Shown piece by piece: positions 1 to 10,897 of a stretch of 64,000 nt of DNA (positions are counted from its first letter, which is position 1; each line of letters opens with the position of its first letter). Both the position numbers and the translations under genes were made by a program. The notes under the pieces were generated by a model, which made no database searches, was not told where the DNA came from, and was given only the letters and a program-made list of their open reading frames with translations. This stretch comes from CAWFSE01 sp963697565. Its GTDB lineage: Bacteria; Actinomycetota; Actinomycetes; CAVWCF01. The DNA is taken from positions 310,001-374,000 of the forward strand of contig CAVOOM010000006.1 in assembly GCA_963697565.1 (NCBI GenBank), written 5' to 3'.

Positions 1-513
1 CCCAGATCACCGACAAGGCCGTCGTGCACGGCCGGGTCACCCTGTCCAGCGGGCGGGAGGCCGACTACTACGTCGATCTGCGCCGGGTCACCCTCGACGC
101 CGCCGCCGCCCCGCTCGTGGGCCAGGCGATGCTCGACGCGACCGCCGACTGGGAGTACGAGGCCGTGGGCGGGCTGACCCTGGGCGCCGACCCGGTCGCG
201 ACGGCGATGCTGCACGCGGCCGCCGCGCGGGGCCGGGCGCTCGACGCGTTCGTGGTGCGCAAGGAGGGCAAGGCCCACGGCCTGCAGCGGCGGATCGAGG
301 GGCCGGACGTCGCTGGCCGGCGCGTGCTCGCGGTCGAGGACACCTCGACCACGGGCGGCTCGGTGATGGCGGCCGTCGAGGCGCTGCGCGAGGCGGGCGC
401 GACCGTCGTGGGCGTCGCGGTCATCGTCGACCGCGGCGCCGGGCCCGGCCGTCATCTCAGCCGGCCTGCAGTACCGCGCGGTCTACTCGCTGGCCGACCT
501 CGGCCTGGCCTGA
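1..513 (+). CDS. pyrE: Orotate phosphoribosyltransferase, 5' partial, frameshifted
   Basis: PyrE joins orotate to PRPP to form OMP in cytoplasmic pyrimidine synthesis. The reading frame is open from the window edge, so the N-terminus is missing. The substrate-binding stretch GRVTLSSGREADYYVDLR and the PRPP motif EDTSTTGGS are clear. Near base 447, in a gggcccgg string, one extra base breaks the frame. The next frame continues AVISAGLQYRAVYSLADLGL and stops with TGA at 511-513, as expected for the family C-terminus. It is followed closely by convergent dedA. I see this as a real gene with a sequence error rather than a pseudogene. Confidence 0.88.
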
Positions 514-531
514 CAGCGCCGCGCCTGACGG

Positions 532-1243
532 CTACGCGGCCGGCTCCTCCGACGACTGCCCGAGGCCCTCGCCCCGGCGGTGCCGCACGTACTCAAAGAG
601 GATCGGCAGCACCGAGACGAAGACGAAGGCCAGCAGGATGACCTCGATGTTGTCCGCGACGAACGGGATGTTGCCGAGCCAGTAGCCCGACAGGGTCACC
701 AGGCCGCCCCACAGCACCGCGCCGATGCCGGAGTAGAGCGCGTACGCGCGGAAGTCCATCTTGGCCGACGCCGGCCATCACCGTGATGAAGGTCCGCACG
801 ATGGGCACGAAGCGGGCCAGGATGATGGCCCGGCCGCCGTACTTCTCGAAGAACGCGTGCGTCTTGTCGACGTAGATCTGCTTGAAGAAGCGGGAGTTCG
901 GCCGGTTGAAGACGCTCGGGCCGGCCTTGCGGCCGATCCAGTAGCCGATCAGGTTGCCGAGGAACGCGGCCACCACGAGCACGACGCAGGCGAACCAGAT
1001 CGGCTGGGCGATCACCCCGGTGCCGATGAGCAGGCCGGTGAGGAACAGCAGCGAGTCGCCCGGCAGGAAGAAGCCGATCAGCAGGCCGGTCTCGGCGAAG
1101 ATCACCGCCACGACGCCCCAGAACGCGTACGCCCCGAAGGCGTCGATCAGCCCCTGCGCCGACAGCCAGTCCGGCAGCAGCGCCGGCACGGCGCCCGGCA
1201 GGGCGACGGGCAGCGCGGAGGTGGCGACGGAGGCGAGGGGCAC
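532..1243 (-). CDS. DedA family inner-membrane protein, frameshifted
   Basis: DedA/SNARE-associated family membrane protein of about 236 residues, with several hydrophobic segments. Members act in envelope lipid and membrane-potential homeostasis, and recent work links some to lipid scrambling. Family motifs seen are NLIGYWIGRKAG and ARFVPIVRTFITVMAG. The frame breaks just after that last motif, near base 770, where one extra C follows ggc. The other frame resumes KMDFRAYALYSGIGAVLWGG and runs to the stop at 532. The start is a GTG at 1243. It is divergent from the methyltransferase gene at 1297. Confidence 0.85.
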
Positions 1244-1296
1244 CCCATGAGGCTAACCGGGCCGGGCCGCCACGCCGTCCCGCCTACGCTCGCGGC

Positions 1297-1951
1297 GTGG
1301 ACGAAGCCAGCGTGAGCGCCGCGGCGCGCGAGGTGGGCGTCGGCCCCTGGCCCGGCGGGCCCGACGCGCTGGCCGGACGACCCGCGGTACGACCGGGCGC
1401 TGCTGGCCGAGGGGGACCGGCGCAACGTCGCCGACCGCTACCGCTACTGGACGCTCGACGCCGTGCGCGCCGACCTCGACGCCCGCCGCCACCCGTTCCA
1501 CGTCGCGATCGAGAACTGGGCGCACGACCTGAACATCGGCTCGGTGGTCCGCACCGCCAACGCCTTCCTGGCCGCCGAGGTGCACATCGTCGGGCGGCGG
1601 CGCTGGAACCGGCGCGGGGCGATGGTCACCGACCGCTACCAGCACGTGCGCCACCACCCGACCGCCGCCGACCTCGCGGGGTGGGCGGCCGAGCGGGGCC
1701 TGCCGCTGCTCGGGATCGACAACCTGCCGGGCGCCGTGCCCCTGGAGACCGCCGAGCTGCCGCGCGCCTGCGTGCTGGTCTTCGGGCAGGAGGGCCCCGG
1801 GCTGTCCGACGACGCGCGGGCTGCCTGCGCCGCGACGCTGTCGATCGCGCAGTACGGCTCGACCCGCTCGATCAACGCGGGCGCCGCGGCGGCCATCGCG
1901 ATGCACACCTGGATCCGCCAGCACGGAGACCTCGACGCCGGGCACGCCTGA
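1297..1951 (+). CDS. SPOUT (TrmH/SpoU) family RNA 2'-O-methyltransferase, frameshifted
   Basis: This is a predicted SAM-dependent RNA 2'-O-ribose methyltransferase of the SPOUT class. The three family motifs are visible: NIGSVVRTANAF, VLVFGQEGPGLS and SINAGAAAAIAMH. The protein is short, near 217 residues, and lacks an obvious extra RNA-binding domain. The first 25 codons from GTG 1297 lie in another frame. A single extra base near 1373 (ctggccgg) joins them to the frame carrying WPDDPRYDRALL-like sequence and the catalytic domain. The target RNA cannot be told from sequence. Confidence 0.82.
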
Positions 1952-2032
1952 CCTTCGTCCCCTGGGATCGCCCGCCGGGCTCTGCCAGGATGGGACGACC
2001 CGATTCGCCGCGCTCGAGGAGCTGACCCAGCA

Positions 2033-3055
2033 ATGCCCATCGCCACCCCTGAGATCTACAACGAGATGCTCGACCGCGCCAAGGCCGGCGCCTTCGCGTA
2101 CCCCGCGATCAACTGCACGTCCTCGCAGACCGTCCTCGCGGCGATCCGCGGCTTCGCCGAGGCCGAGAGCGACGGCATCGTCCAGGTCTCGTGGGGCGGC
2201 GCGGAGTTCGCCTCCGGCCAGCTGGTCAAGGACATGGTCACCGGCGCCGTGGCGCTCGCCGAGTTCGCGCGCGTCGTGGCGGCCAAGTACGACGTGCAGA
2301 TCGCGCTGCACACCGACCACTGCCCCAAGGACAAGCTCGACGGCTTCATGCGCCCGCTCATCGACCTGAGCGCGGAGCGGGTGGCCCGCGGCGAGCAGCC
2401 GATCTTCCAGTCGCACATGTGGGACGGCTCGGCGGTCGCCCTCGGCGAGAACCTCGACATCGCCGACGAGCTGCTCGACAAGTGCGCCGCGGCGCGCATC
2501 ATCATGGAGCTCGAGATCGGCGTCGTCGGCGGCGAGGAGGACGGCGTCGAGGCCAAGCACGACGCCAAGCTCTACTCCACGCCCGAGGACGGCCTGGCCA
2601 CCGCCGAGAAGCTCGGCCTCGGCGAGCGCGGCCGCTACATGGTCGCCGCGACCTTCGGCAACGTGCACGGCGTCTACAAGCCGGGCAACGTCGTGCTCAC
2701 CCCGTCGATCCTCAACGACATCCAGGGCGCGGTCGGCGCGAAGTACGGCAAGGACAAGCCGTTCGACCTGGTCTTCCACGGCGGCTCCGGCTCGCTGCTC
2801 AGCGAGATCCGCGAGGCCCTCGACTACGGCGTCGTGAAGATGAACGTCGACACCGACACGCAGTACGCCTTCACCCGCCCGGTCGCCGACCACATGTTCA
2901 GCAACTACGCGGGCGTCCTGAAGGTCGACGGCGAGGTCGGCAACAAGAAGATGTACGACCCCCGCGCCTGGGGCAAGCTCGCCGAGGCGGGCATGGCCGC
3001 CCGCGTCGTGCGCGCCTGCGAGGACCTGCGCTCGGCCGGCACCAAGATCAAGTAG
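2033..3055 (+). CDS. fba: Class II fructose-bisphosphate aldolase
   Basis: This is the Zn-dependent aldolase that cleaves fructose-1,6-bisphosphate to dihydroxyacetone phosphate and glyceraldehyde-3-phosphate in glycolysis and gluconeogenesis. The 340-residue intact frame matches the long (yeast/actinobacterial) class II length. The metal-binding HTDHC segment and the glycine-rich phosphate-binding FHGGSGS are present, as is the conserved NVDTDTQYAFTRP. It begins at ATG 2033 and is followed by a strong hairpin at 3099. Its neighbourhood with DUF3151 and purA is the usual actinobacterial one. Confidence 0.97.
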   Translation: MPIATPEIYNEMLDRAKAGAFAYPAINCTSSQTVLAAIRGFAEAESDGIVQVSWGGAEFASGQLVKDMVTGAVALAEFARVVAAKYDVQIALHTDHCPKDKLDGFMRPLIDLSAERVARGEQPIFQSHMWDGSAVALGENLDIADELLDKCAAARIIMELEIGVVGGEEDGVEAKHDAKLYSTPEDGLATAEKLGLGERGRYMVAATFGNVHGVYKPGNVVLTPSILNDIQGAVGAKYGKDKPFDLVFHGGSGSLLSEIREALDYGVVKMNVDTDTQYAFTRPVADHMFSNYAGVLKVDGEVGNKKMYDPRAWGKLAEAGMAARVVRACEDLRSAGTKIK

Positions 3056-3098
3056 CCCCAATCCCGCGCCGGGGCGCTGCTTCCCCGGCCGTACGCGT

Positions 3099-3128
3099 GC
3101 TTCCCCGGCGCCACAACGCCGGGGAAGC
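3099..3128 (+). terminator. Hairpin terminator after fba
   Basis: Perfect 12-bp inverted arms (gcttccccggcg and its complement) flank a 6-base ccacaa loop, 44 bases after the fba stop. A T-run is weak, which is common in high-GC actinobacteria. A partial copy of the left arm (gcttccccgg) lies just upstream. Confidence 0.7.
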
Positions 3129-3193
3129 GCGCGTTTGGGCGGGTGAGGCGCCGCCCGCAGGCACGAGGGGGCCCGGCCGGGCAGGATGGGCGG

Positions 3194-3640
3194 GTGACCG
3201 AGACCCCAAGCCACGCCCACCGCGACCTGCTCGGCGGACCGCCGCCCACCCTGCTCCCCGACGAGCCCGGGGCCGCCGCGCTTGCCTCCGGGGACACCGC
3301 GGCCGAGGCCGCGCGGGCCCACCCCACGAGCAGCGCGGCCTGGGCCGCCCTCGCCGAGGACGCCCTGGCCGGCGGCCGCGACCTCGAGGCGTACGCGTAC
3401 GCGCGCACCGGCTACCACCGCGGGCTGGACGCGCTGCGCCGAGGCGGCTGGAAGGGGCACGGGCCGGTGCCGTGGCAGCACGCGCCCAACCGCGGCTTCC
3501 TGCGCGCGTTGAACGCCCTGGCGGTCGCGGCCGACCGGATCGGCGAGGCCGACGAGGCCGAGCGCTGCGCCACCTTCCTTCGCGACAGCGATCCCGAGGC
3601 GGCCGAGGTGCTCGCCGCCGAGGGCGCGGGCGGCCGGTGA
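3194..3640 (+). CDS. DUF3151 family protein
   Basis: Intact 148-residue soluble protein of the actinobacterial DUF3151 family, function unknown. The internal pattern HPTSSAAWAALAEDAL, followed by AYAYARTGYHRGLDALRR and the GWKGHGPVPW segment, is characteristic. The helical repeats look TPR-like. GTG 3194 is chosen because homology-like sequence begins there (TETPSHAHRDLL), although the frame is open further upstream. The stop overlaps the GTG of the next gene by four bases, suggesting translational coupling. Confidence 0.85.
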   Translation: MTETPSHAHRDLLGGPPPTLLPDEPGAAALASGDTAAEAARAHPTSSAAWAALAEDALAGGRDLEAYAYARTGYHRGLDALRRGGWKGHGPVPWQHAPNRGFLRALNALAVAADRIGEADEAERCATFLRDSDPEAAEVLAAEGAGGR

Positions 3641-4619
3641 CCGCAGGAGGCGGCGCCCCCGCGGTGGTCGTGGGCGCGGGGATCGCCGGGATCGCATGTG
3701 CCGGCGCCCTGGCCGACGCCGGCCTCGACGTGCGGCTCATCGACCGAGGGCGCCGCATCGGCGGGCGGATGGCCAGCCGCCGGTACGCCGAGCGCCCGGT
3801 CGACACCGGCGCCTCGTACGTCACCGCGCGGGACCCCCGGTTCCAGGCGGTCGTCGCCGACTGGGTGGAGCGCGGGCTGGCCCGGCCGTGGACGGACACC
3901 TTCCATGTCGCCACCCCCGAGGGGCTGCAGGGCACCCGGACCGGGCCGATGCGGTACGCCGCGCCCGCCGGCCTGCGCAGCCTGGTCGAGGACCTGGCCG
4001 GACGGCTCGCCCCGGAGTACCCGTCCGAGGTGGACGTGGTCGAGCACGACCCGGCGACCGGCGCGTTGCGGGTGGACGGCGCCGAGGCCTCCGCCGTGGC
4101 GCTGTGCATGCCCGGCCCGCAGGCGCTCGACCTGCTGCCGGACCACCTCGCCGACGAGCGCGCCGCCGCCGACCGCACCTGGGAGCCGGCCCTGGCCCTG
4201 GTGGCGCACTGGCCCGCCAGGGCCTGGCCGGCGCTCGACGGCGCCTTCGTCAACGAGTCCCCGGTGCTGACCTTCGTGGCCGACGACGGCAGCCGCCGCG
4301 GAGACGGCGCGCCGGTGCTCGTCGCCCACTCCGACCCGGTGCTGGCCGCCGCGCACCTCGACGACCCGCTGGGCGCGGGCCCGCGTCATGCTCGCCGAGC
4401 TGCAGGCGGCGCTGGGCATCGCCTCGGCCCCGGACAGCCTGGGACGTCCGCCGCTGGTCGCTCGCCAAGCCGCTGGCCAGCCGCGACGAGCCGTACCACC
4501 TGGGCGCGGCCGGCATCGGGCTCGCCGGCGACGGCTGGCACGGCCCGAGCCGGGTCGAGGCGGCGTACCTGTCCGGGCTGGCGCTCGGCGAGGCGCTCGC
4601 CGCGCGGCTCACCCGGTAG
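3637..4619 (+). CDS. NAD(P)/FAD-dependent oxidoreductase, renalase-like, frameshifted
   Basis: Flavoprotein of about 325 residues with an N-terminal Rossmann motif VVVGAGIAGIACAG, then the IDRGRRIGGRMASRR segment typical of the renalase-like and amine-oxidase-like family. The substrate is unknown. Two single-base insertions, near 4389 (gcgggccc) and 4427 (tcggcccc), interrupt the C-terminal third. Joined, they give VMLAELQAALGIAS, then TAWDVRRWSLAKPL and a C-terminal GIGLAGDGWHGPSRVEAAYL segment that closes the FAD site. It starts at GTG 3637, overlapping DUF3151. Confidence 0.8.
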
Positions 4620-4697
4620 CCTCTGCCCCGCCGCCGACCAGCCGCTCGGCGCCTGCCGCGCGCACCGCCGCGCCCGTGACGCCCCGAGGGAGACCGC

Positions 4698-5983
<1,286 letters not shown>

Positions 5984-6057
5984 CCGCCCGCCGTGCCGGA
6001 CCGCCTCGCCGTGCCGACCGCTTCGAGCCCCCGCCGAGGCCGGCCGGACGACCAGCG

Positions 6058-6731
6058 GTGGCCCGAGGCGCGTGGCCGCCCGCGCCCGACGCGGCCCTGT
6101 CGGCGACTGGGTCGAGTGCGGCCCACGGCCGCCGCGGACGCGCCTGCGCTGTTCGAGGCGCTCGACGACGACCGGGTCTGGGCGCACCTGGCCGACGCCC
6201 GGCCAGCCCGGCCGACGTCGCCGCGCGGCTCGACGTGATCCGGGCCGCGGGCTGGTTCCCGTGGACGCTGCGGCTGCCCGGCCGGTCGGCGGCCTCGCCG
6301 CCGGCGCCGTCGTGGGCTGGTCGTCGTACCTCGAGGTGTCGGCGGCCGATGCGCGCTGCGAGATCGGCAACACGGCGTACGCCCCGGCCGTCTGGGCGAG
6401 CCCGGTCAACCCCGCGGCGAAGCTGCTGCTGCTCGGCCACGCGTTCGACGCCCTCGGGATGGGCCGGGTGCAGCTGAAGACCGACGTCCGCAACGCCCGC
6501 TCGCAGCAGGCCATCGCCCGGCTGGGCGCGCGGTACGAGGGGGTGCTGCGGCGCTACCAGCGGCGCGCCGACGGCACGGTCCGCGACACCGTGGTGTTCT
6601 CGATCACCGCCGAGGAGTGGCCGGCGGTCCGGCGCGGGCTGCTTGACAGGCTGTCGGCGTACGCAGGCCCTGGGCCTGACAGCCTGCGGGTGGCCCCGGG
6701 GCCCCGACGCTCCGTACCCTGCCGCTCATGA
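6058..6731 (+). CDS. GNAT family N-acetyltransferase, several frameshifts
   Basis: This gene encodes a RimJ/RimL-like acetyltransferase. Segments recognisable in different frames are LRPTAAADAPALFEALDD, then ASPADVAARLDVIRAAGWFP, then VVGWSSYLEVSAADARCEIG, and finally LGMGRVQLKTDVRNARSQQA. The switches fall near 6100-6120, 6203 and 6286. At the last two a G seems to be missing from a ggg run. The start is uncertain: GTG 6058 is the best candidate. The stop is also uncertain, because the last frame runs through a hairpin at 6648 to 6731. Substrate unknown. Confidence 0.6.
6648..6687. repeat. Nested inverted repeat (two stems)
   Basis: Outer 9-bp arms caggctgtc and gacagcctg are perfectly complementary. 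Between them a second short palindrome aggccc-t-gggcct can fold. The structure lies at the 3' end of the acetyltransferase frame and 40 bases before the aminotransferase ATG. It may be a terminator or an RNA stability element. Confidence 0.5.
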
Positions 6732-8080
6732 CCCAGATCCAGCCCGACCCCGCCCGCGGCGCCGAGGTGTTCGCCCTCGACCGCGCCCACGTCTTCCACT
6801 CCTGGAGCGCCCAGGGCCCGCTGAGCCCGATGGTGATCGCCGGCGGTGAGGGCTCGTACGTCTGGGACTACGACGGCAACCGCTTCCTGGACTTCTCCAG
6901 CCAGCTGGTCAACGTCAACATCGGCCACCAGCACCCCAAGGTCGTCGCCGCGATCCAGGAGCAGGCCGGGCGGCTGGCGACGATCGCCCCGCAGCACGCC
7001 AACGACATGCGCGGCGAGGCCGCGCGCCGGATCGCCGAGCTGTCGCCGGCCGACCTGAACAAGGTCTTCTTCACCAACGGCGGCGCCGACGCCAACGAGA
7101 ACGCCGTGCGGATGGCGCGCCTGCACACCGGCCGCCACAAGGTGCTCAGCTTCTACCGCTCGTACCACGGCAACACCTCGACGGCGATCACCGCGACCGG
7201 CGACCCGCGGCGCTGGCCGAACGAGAACGGCAACTACGGCCACGTGCACTTCTTCGGGCCGTACGCCTACCGCTCGTCGTTCTGGGCCGAGACCGAGGAG
7301 CAGGAGTCGCAGCGCGCGCTGGAGCACCTCGAGCAGGTCATCGCGTTCGAGGGCCCGGCCACGGTCGCCGCGATCCTGATCGAGACCGTCGTGGGCACCG
7401 CCGGCGTGCTGATCCCGCCGCCCGGCTACCTGGCCGGCGTGCGCGAGCTCGCCACGAAGTACGGGATCGTGCTGATCCTCGACGAGGTGATGGCCGGCTT
7501 CGGCCGCACCGGCGAGTGGTTGGCGTTCGACCACTGGGGCGTGCGGCCCGACCTGATCACCTTCGCGAAGGGCTCCAACTCCGGCTACGTCCCGGTCGGC
7601 GGCGTGGTCATCAGCGACGAGATCGCCGCCACGTTCGACGAGCGGGTCTTCCCCGGCGGCCTCACCTACTCCGGCCACCCGCTGGCCGCCGCCTCGATCG
7701 TGGCGTCCATCGACGCGATGAAGGAGGAGGGCATCGTCGACAACGCCAAGCGGATCGGCGCGGACGTCCTCGGCCCCGGCCTGCGCGCCCTGGCCGAGCG
7801 GCACCCGGTGATCGGCGAGGTGCGCGGGCTCGGCGTCTTCTGGGCGCTCGACCTGGTCAGCGACCGGGCGACCCGCGAGCCGCTGGCGCCGTACGGCGGG
7901 ACGTCGCCGGCGATGGGCGTGCTGCAGGCCGAGTGCAAGGCCCGCGGCCTGCTGCCGTTCGCGAACTTCAACCGGCTGCACGTCGTGCCGCCGTGCACGG
8001 TCACCGAGGCGGAGGCCAAGGAGGGCCTGGCGATCCTCGACGAGGTCTTCGCCGTGGTCGACCAGCACTACACCGGCTGA
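6728..8080 (+). CDS. Class III PLP-dependent aminotransferase
   Basis: Intact 450-residue omega-transaminase-type enzyme. The PLP lysine is expected in TFAKGSNSGYVPVGG (about residue 281). LILDEVMAGFGRTG carries the aspartate that contacts the pyridine ring, and FFTNGGADANENAVRMAR is the cofactor-binding loop. The WxxDYDGNRFLDF start and the family layout resemble taurine/beta-alanine/aspartate-family transaminases, but the amino donor cannot be assigned. It starts at ATG 6728, overlapping the uncertain tail of the acetyltransferase frame, and is followed by purD. Confidence 0.88.
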   Translation: MTQIQPDPARGAEVFALDRAHVFHSWSAQGPLSPMVIAGGEGSYVWDYDGNRFLDFSSQLVNVNIGHQHPKVVAAIQEQAGRLATIAPQHANDMRGEAARRIAELSPADLNKVFFTNGGADANENAVRMARLHTGRHKVLSFYRSYHGNTSTAITATGDPRRWPNENGNYGHVHFFGPYAYRSSFWAETEEQESQRALEHLEQVIAFEGPATVAAILIETVVGTAGVLIPPPGYLAGVRELATKYGIVLILDEVMAGFGRTGEWLAFDHWGVRPDLITFAKGSNSGYVPVGGVVISDEIAATFDERVFPGGLTYSGHPLAAASIVASIDAMKEEGIVDNAKRIGADVLGPGLRALAERHPVIGEVRGLGVFWALDLVSDRATREPLAPYGGTSPAMGVLQAECKARGLLPFANFNRLHVVPPCTVTEAEAKEGLAILDEVFAVVDQHYTG

Positions 8081-8136
8081 CTCCAGCGGCTGACCGCCCG
8101 CGGGGCGCGAGGCGGCCCCGACTAGCCTTGCCGCCC

Positions 8137-9388
8137 GTGAAGGTGCTCGTGATCGGCTCCGGCGCGCGCGAGCACGCCCTGTGCCTGGCCCTGTCCCGCG
8201 ACCCCGACGTGACGGCGGTCGGCTGCGCGCCGGGCAACGCCGGCACCCGGCAGGTCGCCGAGCCGCTCGCCGTCGACCCGATGGACGGCGAGGCCGTGGC
8301 CCGGCTGGCCGCCGACTGGGGCGCCGGCCTGGTGGTGGTCGGCCCCGAGGCGCCGCTCGTGGCCGGGGTCGCCGACGCCGTACGCGCCCGCGGCATCGCC
8401 TGCTTCGGGCCGAGCGCGCAGGCCGCGCAGCTCGAGGGCAGCAAGGCCTTCGCCAAGGACGTGATGGCCACCGCGGGCGTGCCGACCGCGATGGCCCGGG
8501 TCTGCGAGACGCCCGAGGAGGCCGCCGACGCCCTCGACCAGTTCGGCCCCCCGTACGTCGTCAAGGACGACGGGCTCGCCGCGGGCAAGGGCGTCGTCGT
8601 GACCTCCGACCGCGAGGAGGCGCTGGCGCACGCCGCCGCCTGCAAGCGGGTCGTGATCGAGGAGTACCTCGACGGCCCGGAGGTGTCGCTCTTCGCGGTG
8701 ACCGACGGCGTGACCGTGGTGCCGCTGCAGCCGGCGCAGGACTTCAAGCGGGTCGGCGACGGCGACAGCGGGCCCAACACCGGCGGCATGGGCGCGTACT
8801 CGCCGCTGCCCTGGGCGCCGCCCGGGCTGGTCGACGACGTGCTGGCGCGGGTGCTGCAGCCGACCGTCGACGAGATGGCGCACCGAGGCACCCCGTTCGC
8901 CGGCCTGCTCTACGCCGGGCTGGCGCTGACCTCGCGCGGGCTCAAGGTGATCGAGTTCAACGCGCGCTTCGGCGACCCGGAGACGCAGGTGGTGCTCGCC
9001 CGGCTGGAGACGCCGCTGGGCTGGCTGCTGCACGCCGCGGCCACCGGCACCCTGGAGCAGGTCGAGGGCCTGCGCTGGTCCGACGAGTGCGCCGTCACGG
9101 TGGTGGTCGCCGCCGAGGGCTACCCCGCGGCGCCGGTCACCGGCGACCCGATCGAGGGCGCCGGCCGCCGAGGGCGTGCTGCACGCCGGCACCGCGCTGG
9201 CCGCTGACGGCTCCATCGTCTCGGCCGGCGGCCGGGTGCTCTCGGTGGTCGGGATGGGCGCGACCCTCGAGGACGCGCGCGCCGACGCGTACGCGCGGGT
9301 GGCCGCGATCGGGCTGCGCGGCGCCCACCACCGCACCGACATCGCGCTGGCCGCCGCCCGCGGCGAGGTCCACCTGCCCGGGGCGTGA
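8137..9388 (+). CDS. purD: Phosphoribosylamine-glycine ligase, frameshift near the 3' end
   Basis: GARS catalyses the ATP-dependent second step of purine synthesis. The N-terminal VLVIGSGAREHALCLAL, the ATP-grasp segments PYVVKDDGLAAGKGVVV and NTGGMGAYSPLPW, and the metal/ATP segment VIEFNARFGDPETQVVL are visible. Near 9168 one extra base in gccggcc shifts the frame. The continuation AAEGVLHAGTAL then RVLSVVGMGATLEDARADAY is the expected C-terminal domain, ending at 9388. It starts at GTG 8137. It heads the co-directional purD-purB-purC-galE-purS-purQ-purL run. Confidence 0.94.
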
Positions 9389-9422
9389 TCGCGAGCCCCC
9401 TGGGGCTGAGACAATCCCGTCC

Positions 9423-10856
9423 GTGAGCAAGCCCGCGATCCCCGACGTCCTGGCCACTCGGTACGCCTCCGCGCCGATGGCCCTGCTGTGGTCGCCCGAG
9501 CACAAGGTCGTGCTGGAGCGGCGGCTGTGGCTCGCGGTGCTCGAGGCGCAGCGCGACCTGGGCGTCGCCGTTCCGGACGGCGCCGTCGAGGCGTACGCCG
9601 CCGTCGTCGACCAGGTCGACCTGGCCTCGATCGCCGCCCGCGAGCGGGTCACCCGCCACGACGTGAAGGCCCGCATCGAGGAGTTCTGCGCGCTCGCCGG
9701 CCACGAGCAGATCCACAAGGGCATGACCTCGCCGCGACCTCACCGAGAACGTCGAGCAGCTGCAGGTGCGGGCGTCGCTGGAGATCGTGCGCGACAAGGT
9801 CGTGGCCGTGCTCGCCCGCCTCGCGCGGCTGGCCGCCGACCACGAGGCCCTGGTGATGACCGGCCGCTCGCACAACGTCGCGGCCCAGGCGACCACCCTC
9901 GGCAAGCGTTTCGCAACGCGCCGCCGACGAGCTGCTGGTGGCGTACGCGCGGCTCGAGGACCTGCTCGCGCGCTACCCGCTGCGCGGCATCAAGGGCCCG
10001 GTCGGCACCGCCCAGGACATGCTCGACCTGCTCGACGGCGACGCCGAGCGGCTCGCCGACCTCGAGCAGCGGATCGCGGGCCACCTCGGCTTCGAGCAGG
10101 TGCTCGACTCGGTCGGCCAGGTCTACCCGCGCTCGCTGGACTTCGACGTGGTCGTCGGCGCTCGTGCAGACCGCGGCCGCCCCGTCCAGCCTGGCGACCA
10201 CGATCCGGCTGATGGCCGGGCAGGACCTCGTCACCGAGGGCTTCCAGGCCGGCCAGGTCGGCTCCAGCGCCATGCCGCACAAGATGAACACCCGCTCCTG
10301 CGAGCGGGTCAACGGGTTCGCGGTCATCCTGCGCGGCTACCTGTCGATGGTCGGCGAGCTGGCCGGCGACCAGTGGAACGAGGGCGACGTCTCCTGCTCG
10401 GTGGTCCGCCGGGTGGCGCTGCCCGATGCGTTCTTCGCCATCGACGGGCTGCTGGAGACGTTCCTCACCGTGCTGGACGAGTTCGGGGTCTTCCCGGCGG
10501 TCGTGCAGCGCGAGCTCGACCGCTACCTGCCGTTCCTCGGCACCACCAAGGTGCTGATGGCGGCCGTGCGCGCCGGGGTCGGCCGCGAGGCCGCCCACGA
10601 GGCGATCAAGGAGCACGCGGTCGCCACCGCGCTGGCGATGCGCGAGGACGCCCACGCCGAGAACGACCTGCTGGAGCGGCTGGCCGCCGACCCGCGCCTC
10701 GGGCTGACGCGCGACCAGGTGCTCGCCGTGATGGGCGAGCCGCTGTCGTTCACCGGCGCGGCCGTCGCCCAGGTGCGCCGCGTCGTCGAGCGCGTCGAGG
10801 AGGTCGCGGCCGCGCACCCCGACGCCGCCGTCTACAGCCCGGGCGCGATCCTCTAG
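9423..10856 (+). CDS. purB: Adenylosuccinate lyase, three frameshifts
   Basis: PurB removes fumarate from SAICAR and from adenylosuccinate. Recognisable blocks, in order, are RYASAPMALLWSPEHKVVLE, RHDVKARIEEFCALAGHEQI, LMTGRSHNVAAQATTLGKRF-like, YPLRGIKGPVGTAQDMLDLL, and the signature loop GSSAMPHKMNTRSCERVNGF. Single extra bases near 9731, 9917 and 10161 split the gene. Removing them gives continuous homology-like sequence of normal length, about 476 residues. It starts at GTG 9423. Loss of this enzyme would be severe, so sequence error is the preferred explanation. Confidence 0.93.
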   Translation: MSKPAIPDVLATRYASAPMALLWSPEHKVVLERRLWLAVLEAQRDLGVAVPDGAVEAYAAVVDQVDLASIAARERVTRHDVKARIEEFCALAGHEQIHKGMTSPRPHRERRAAAGAGVAGDRARQGRGRARPPRAAGRRPRGPGDDRPLAQRRGPGDHPRQAFRNAPPTSCWWRTRGSRTCSRATRCAASRARSAPPRTCSTCSTATPSGSPTSSSGSRATSASSRCSTRSARSTRARWTSTWSSALVQTAAAPSSLATTIRLMAGQDLVTEGFQAGQVGSSAMPHKMNTRSCERVNGFAVILRGYLSMVGELAGDQWNEGDVSCSVVRRVALPDAFFAIDGLLETFLTVLDEFGVFPAVVQRELDRYLPFLGTTKVLMAAVRAGVGREAAHEAIKEHAVATALAMREDAHAENDLLERLAADPRLGLTRDQVLAVMGEPLSFTGAAVAQVRRVVERVEEVAAAHPDAAVYSPGAIL

Positions 10857-10897
10857 CCGCTCGATCGCCGGGCTCGTGCGTCGGTAGCCTGGCCGCC

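Noticed and set aside
1253..3697. Very long open frame on the minus strand opposite trmH, fba and DUF3151
   Set aside because: It is an antisense shadow caused by G/C at third positions. The protein is low-complexity Arg/Ala/Gly/Val and the plus strand carries clear conserved families.
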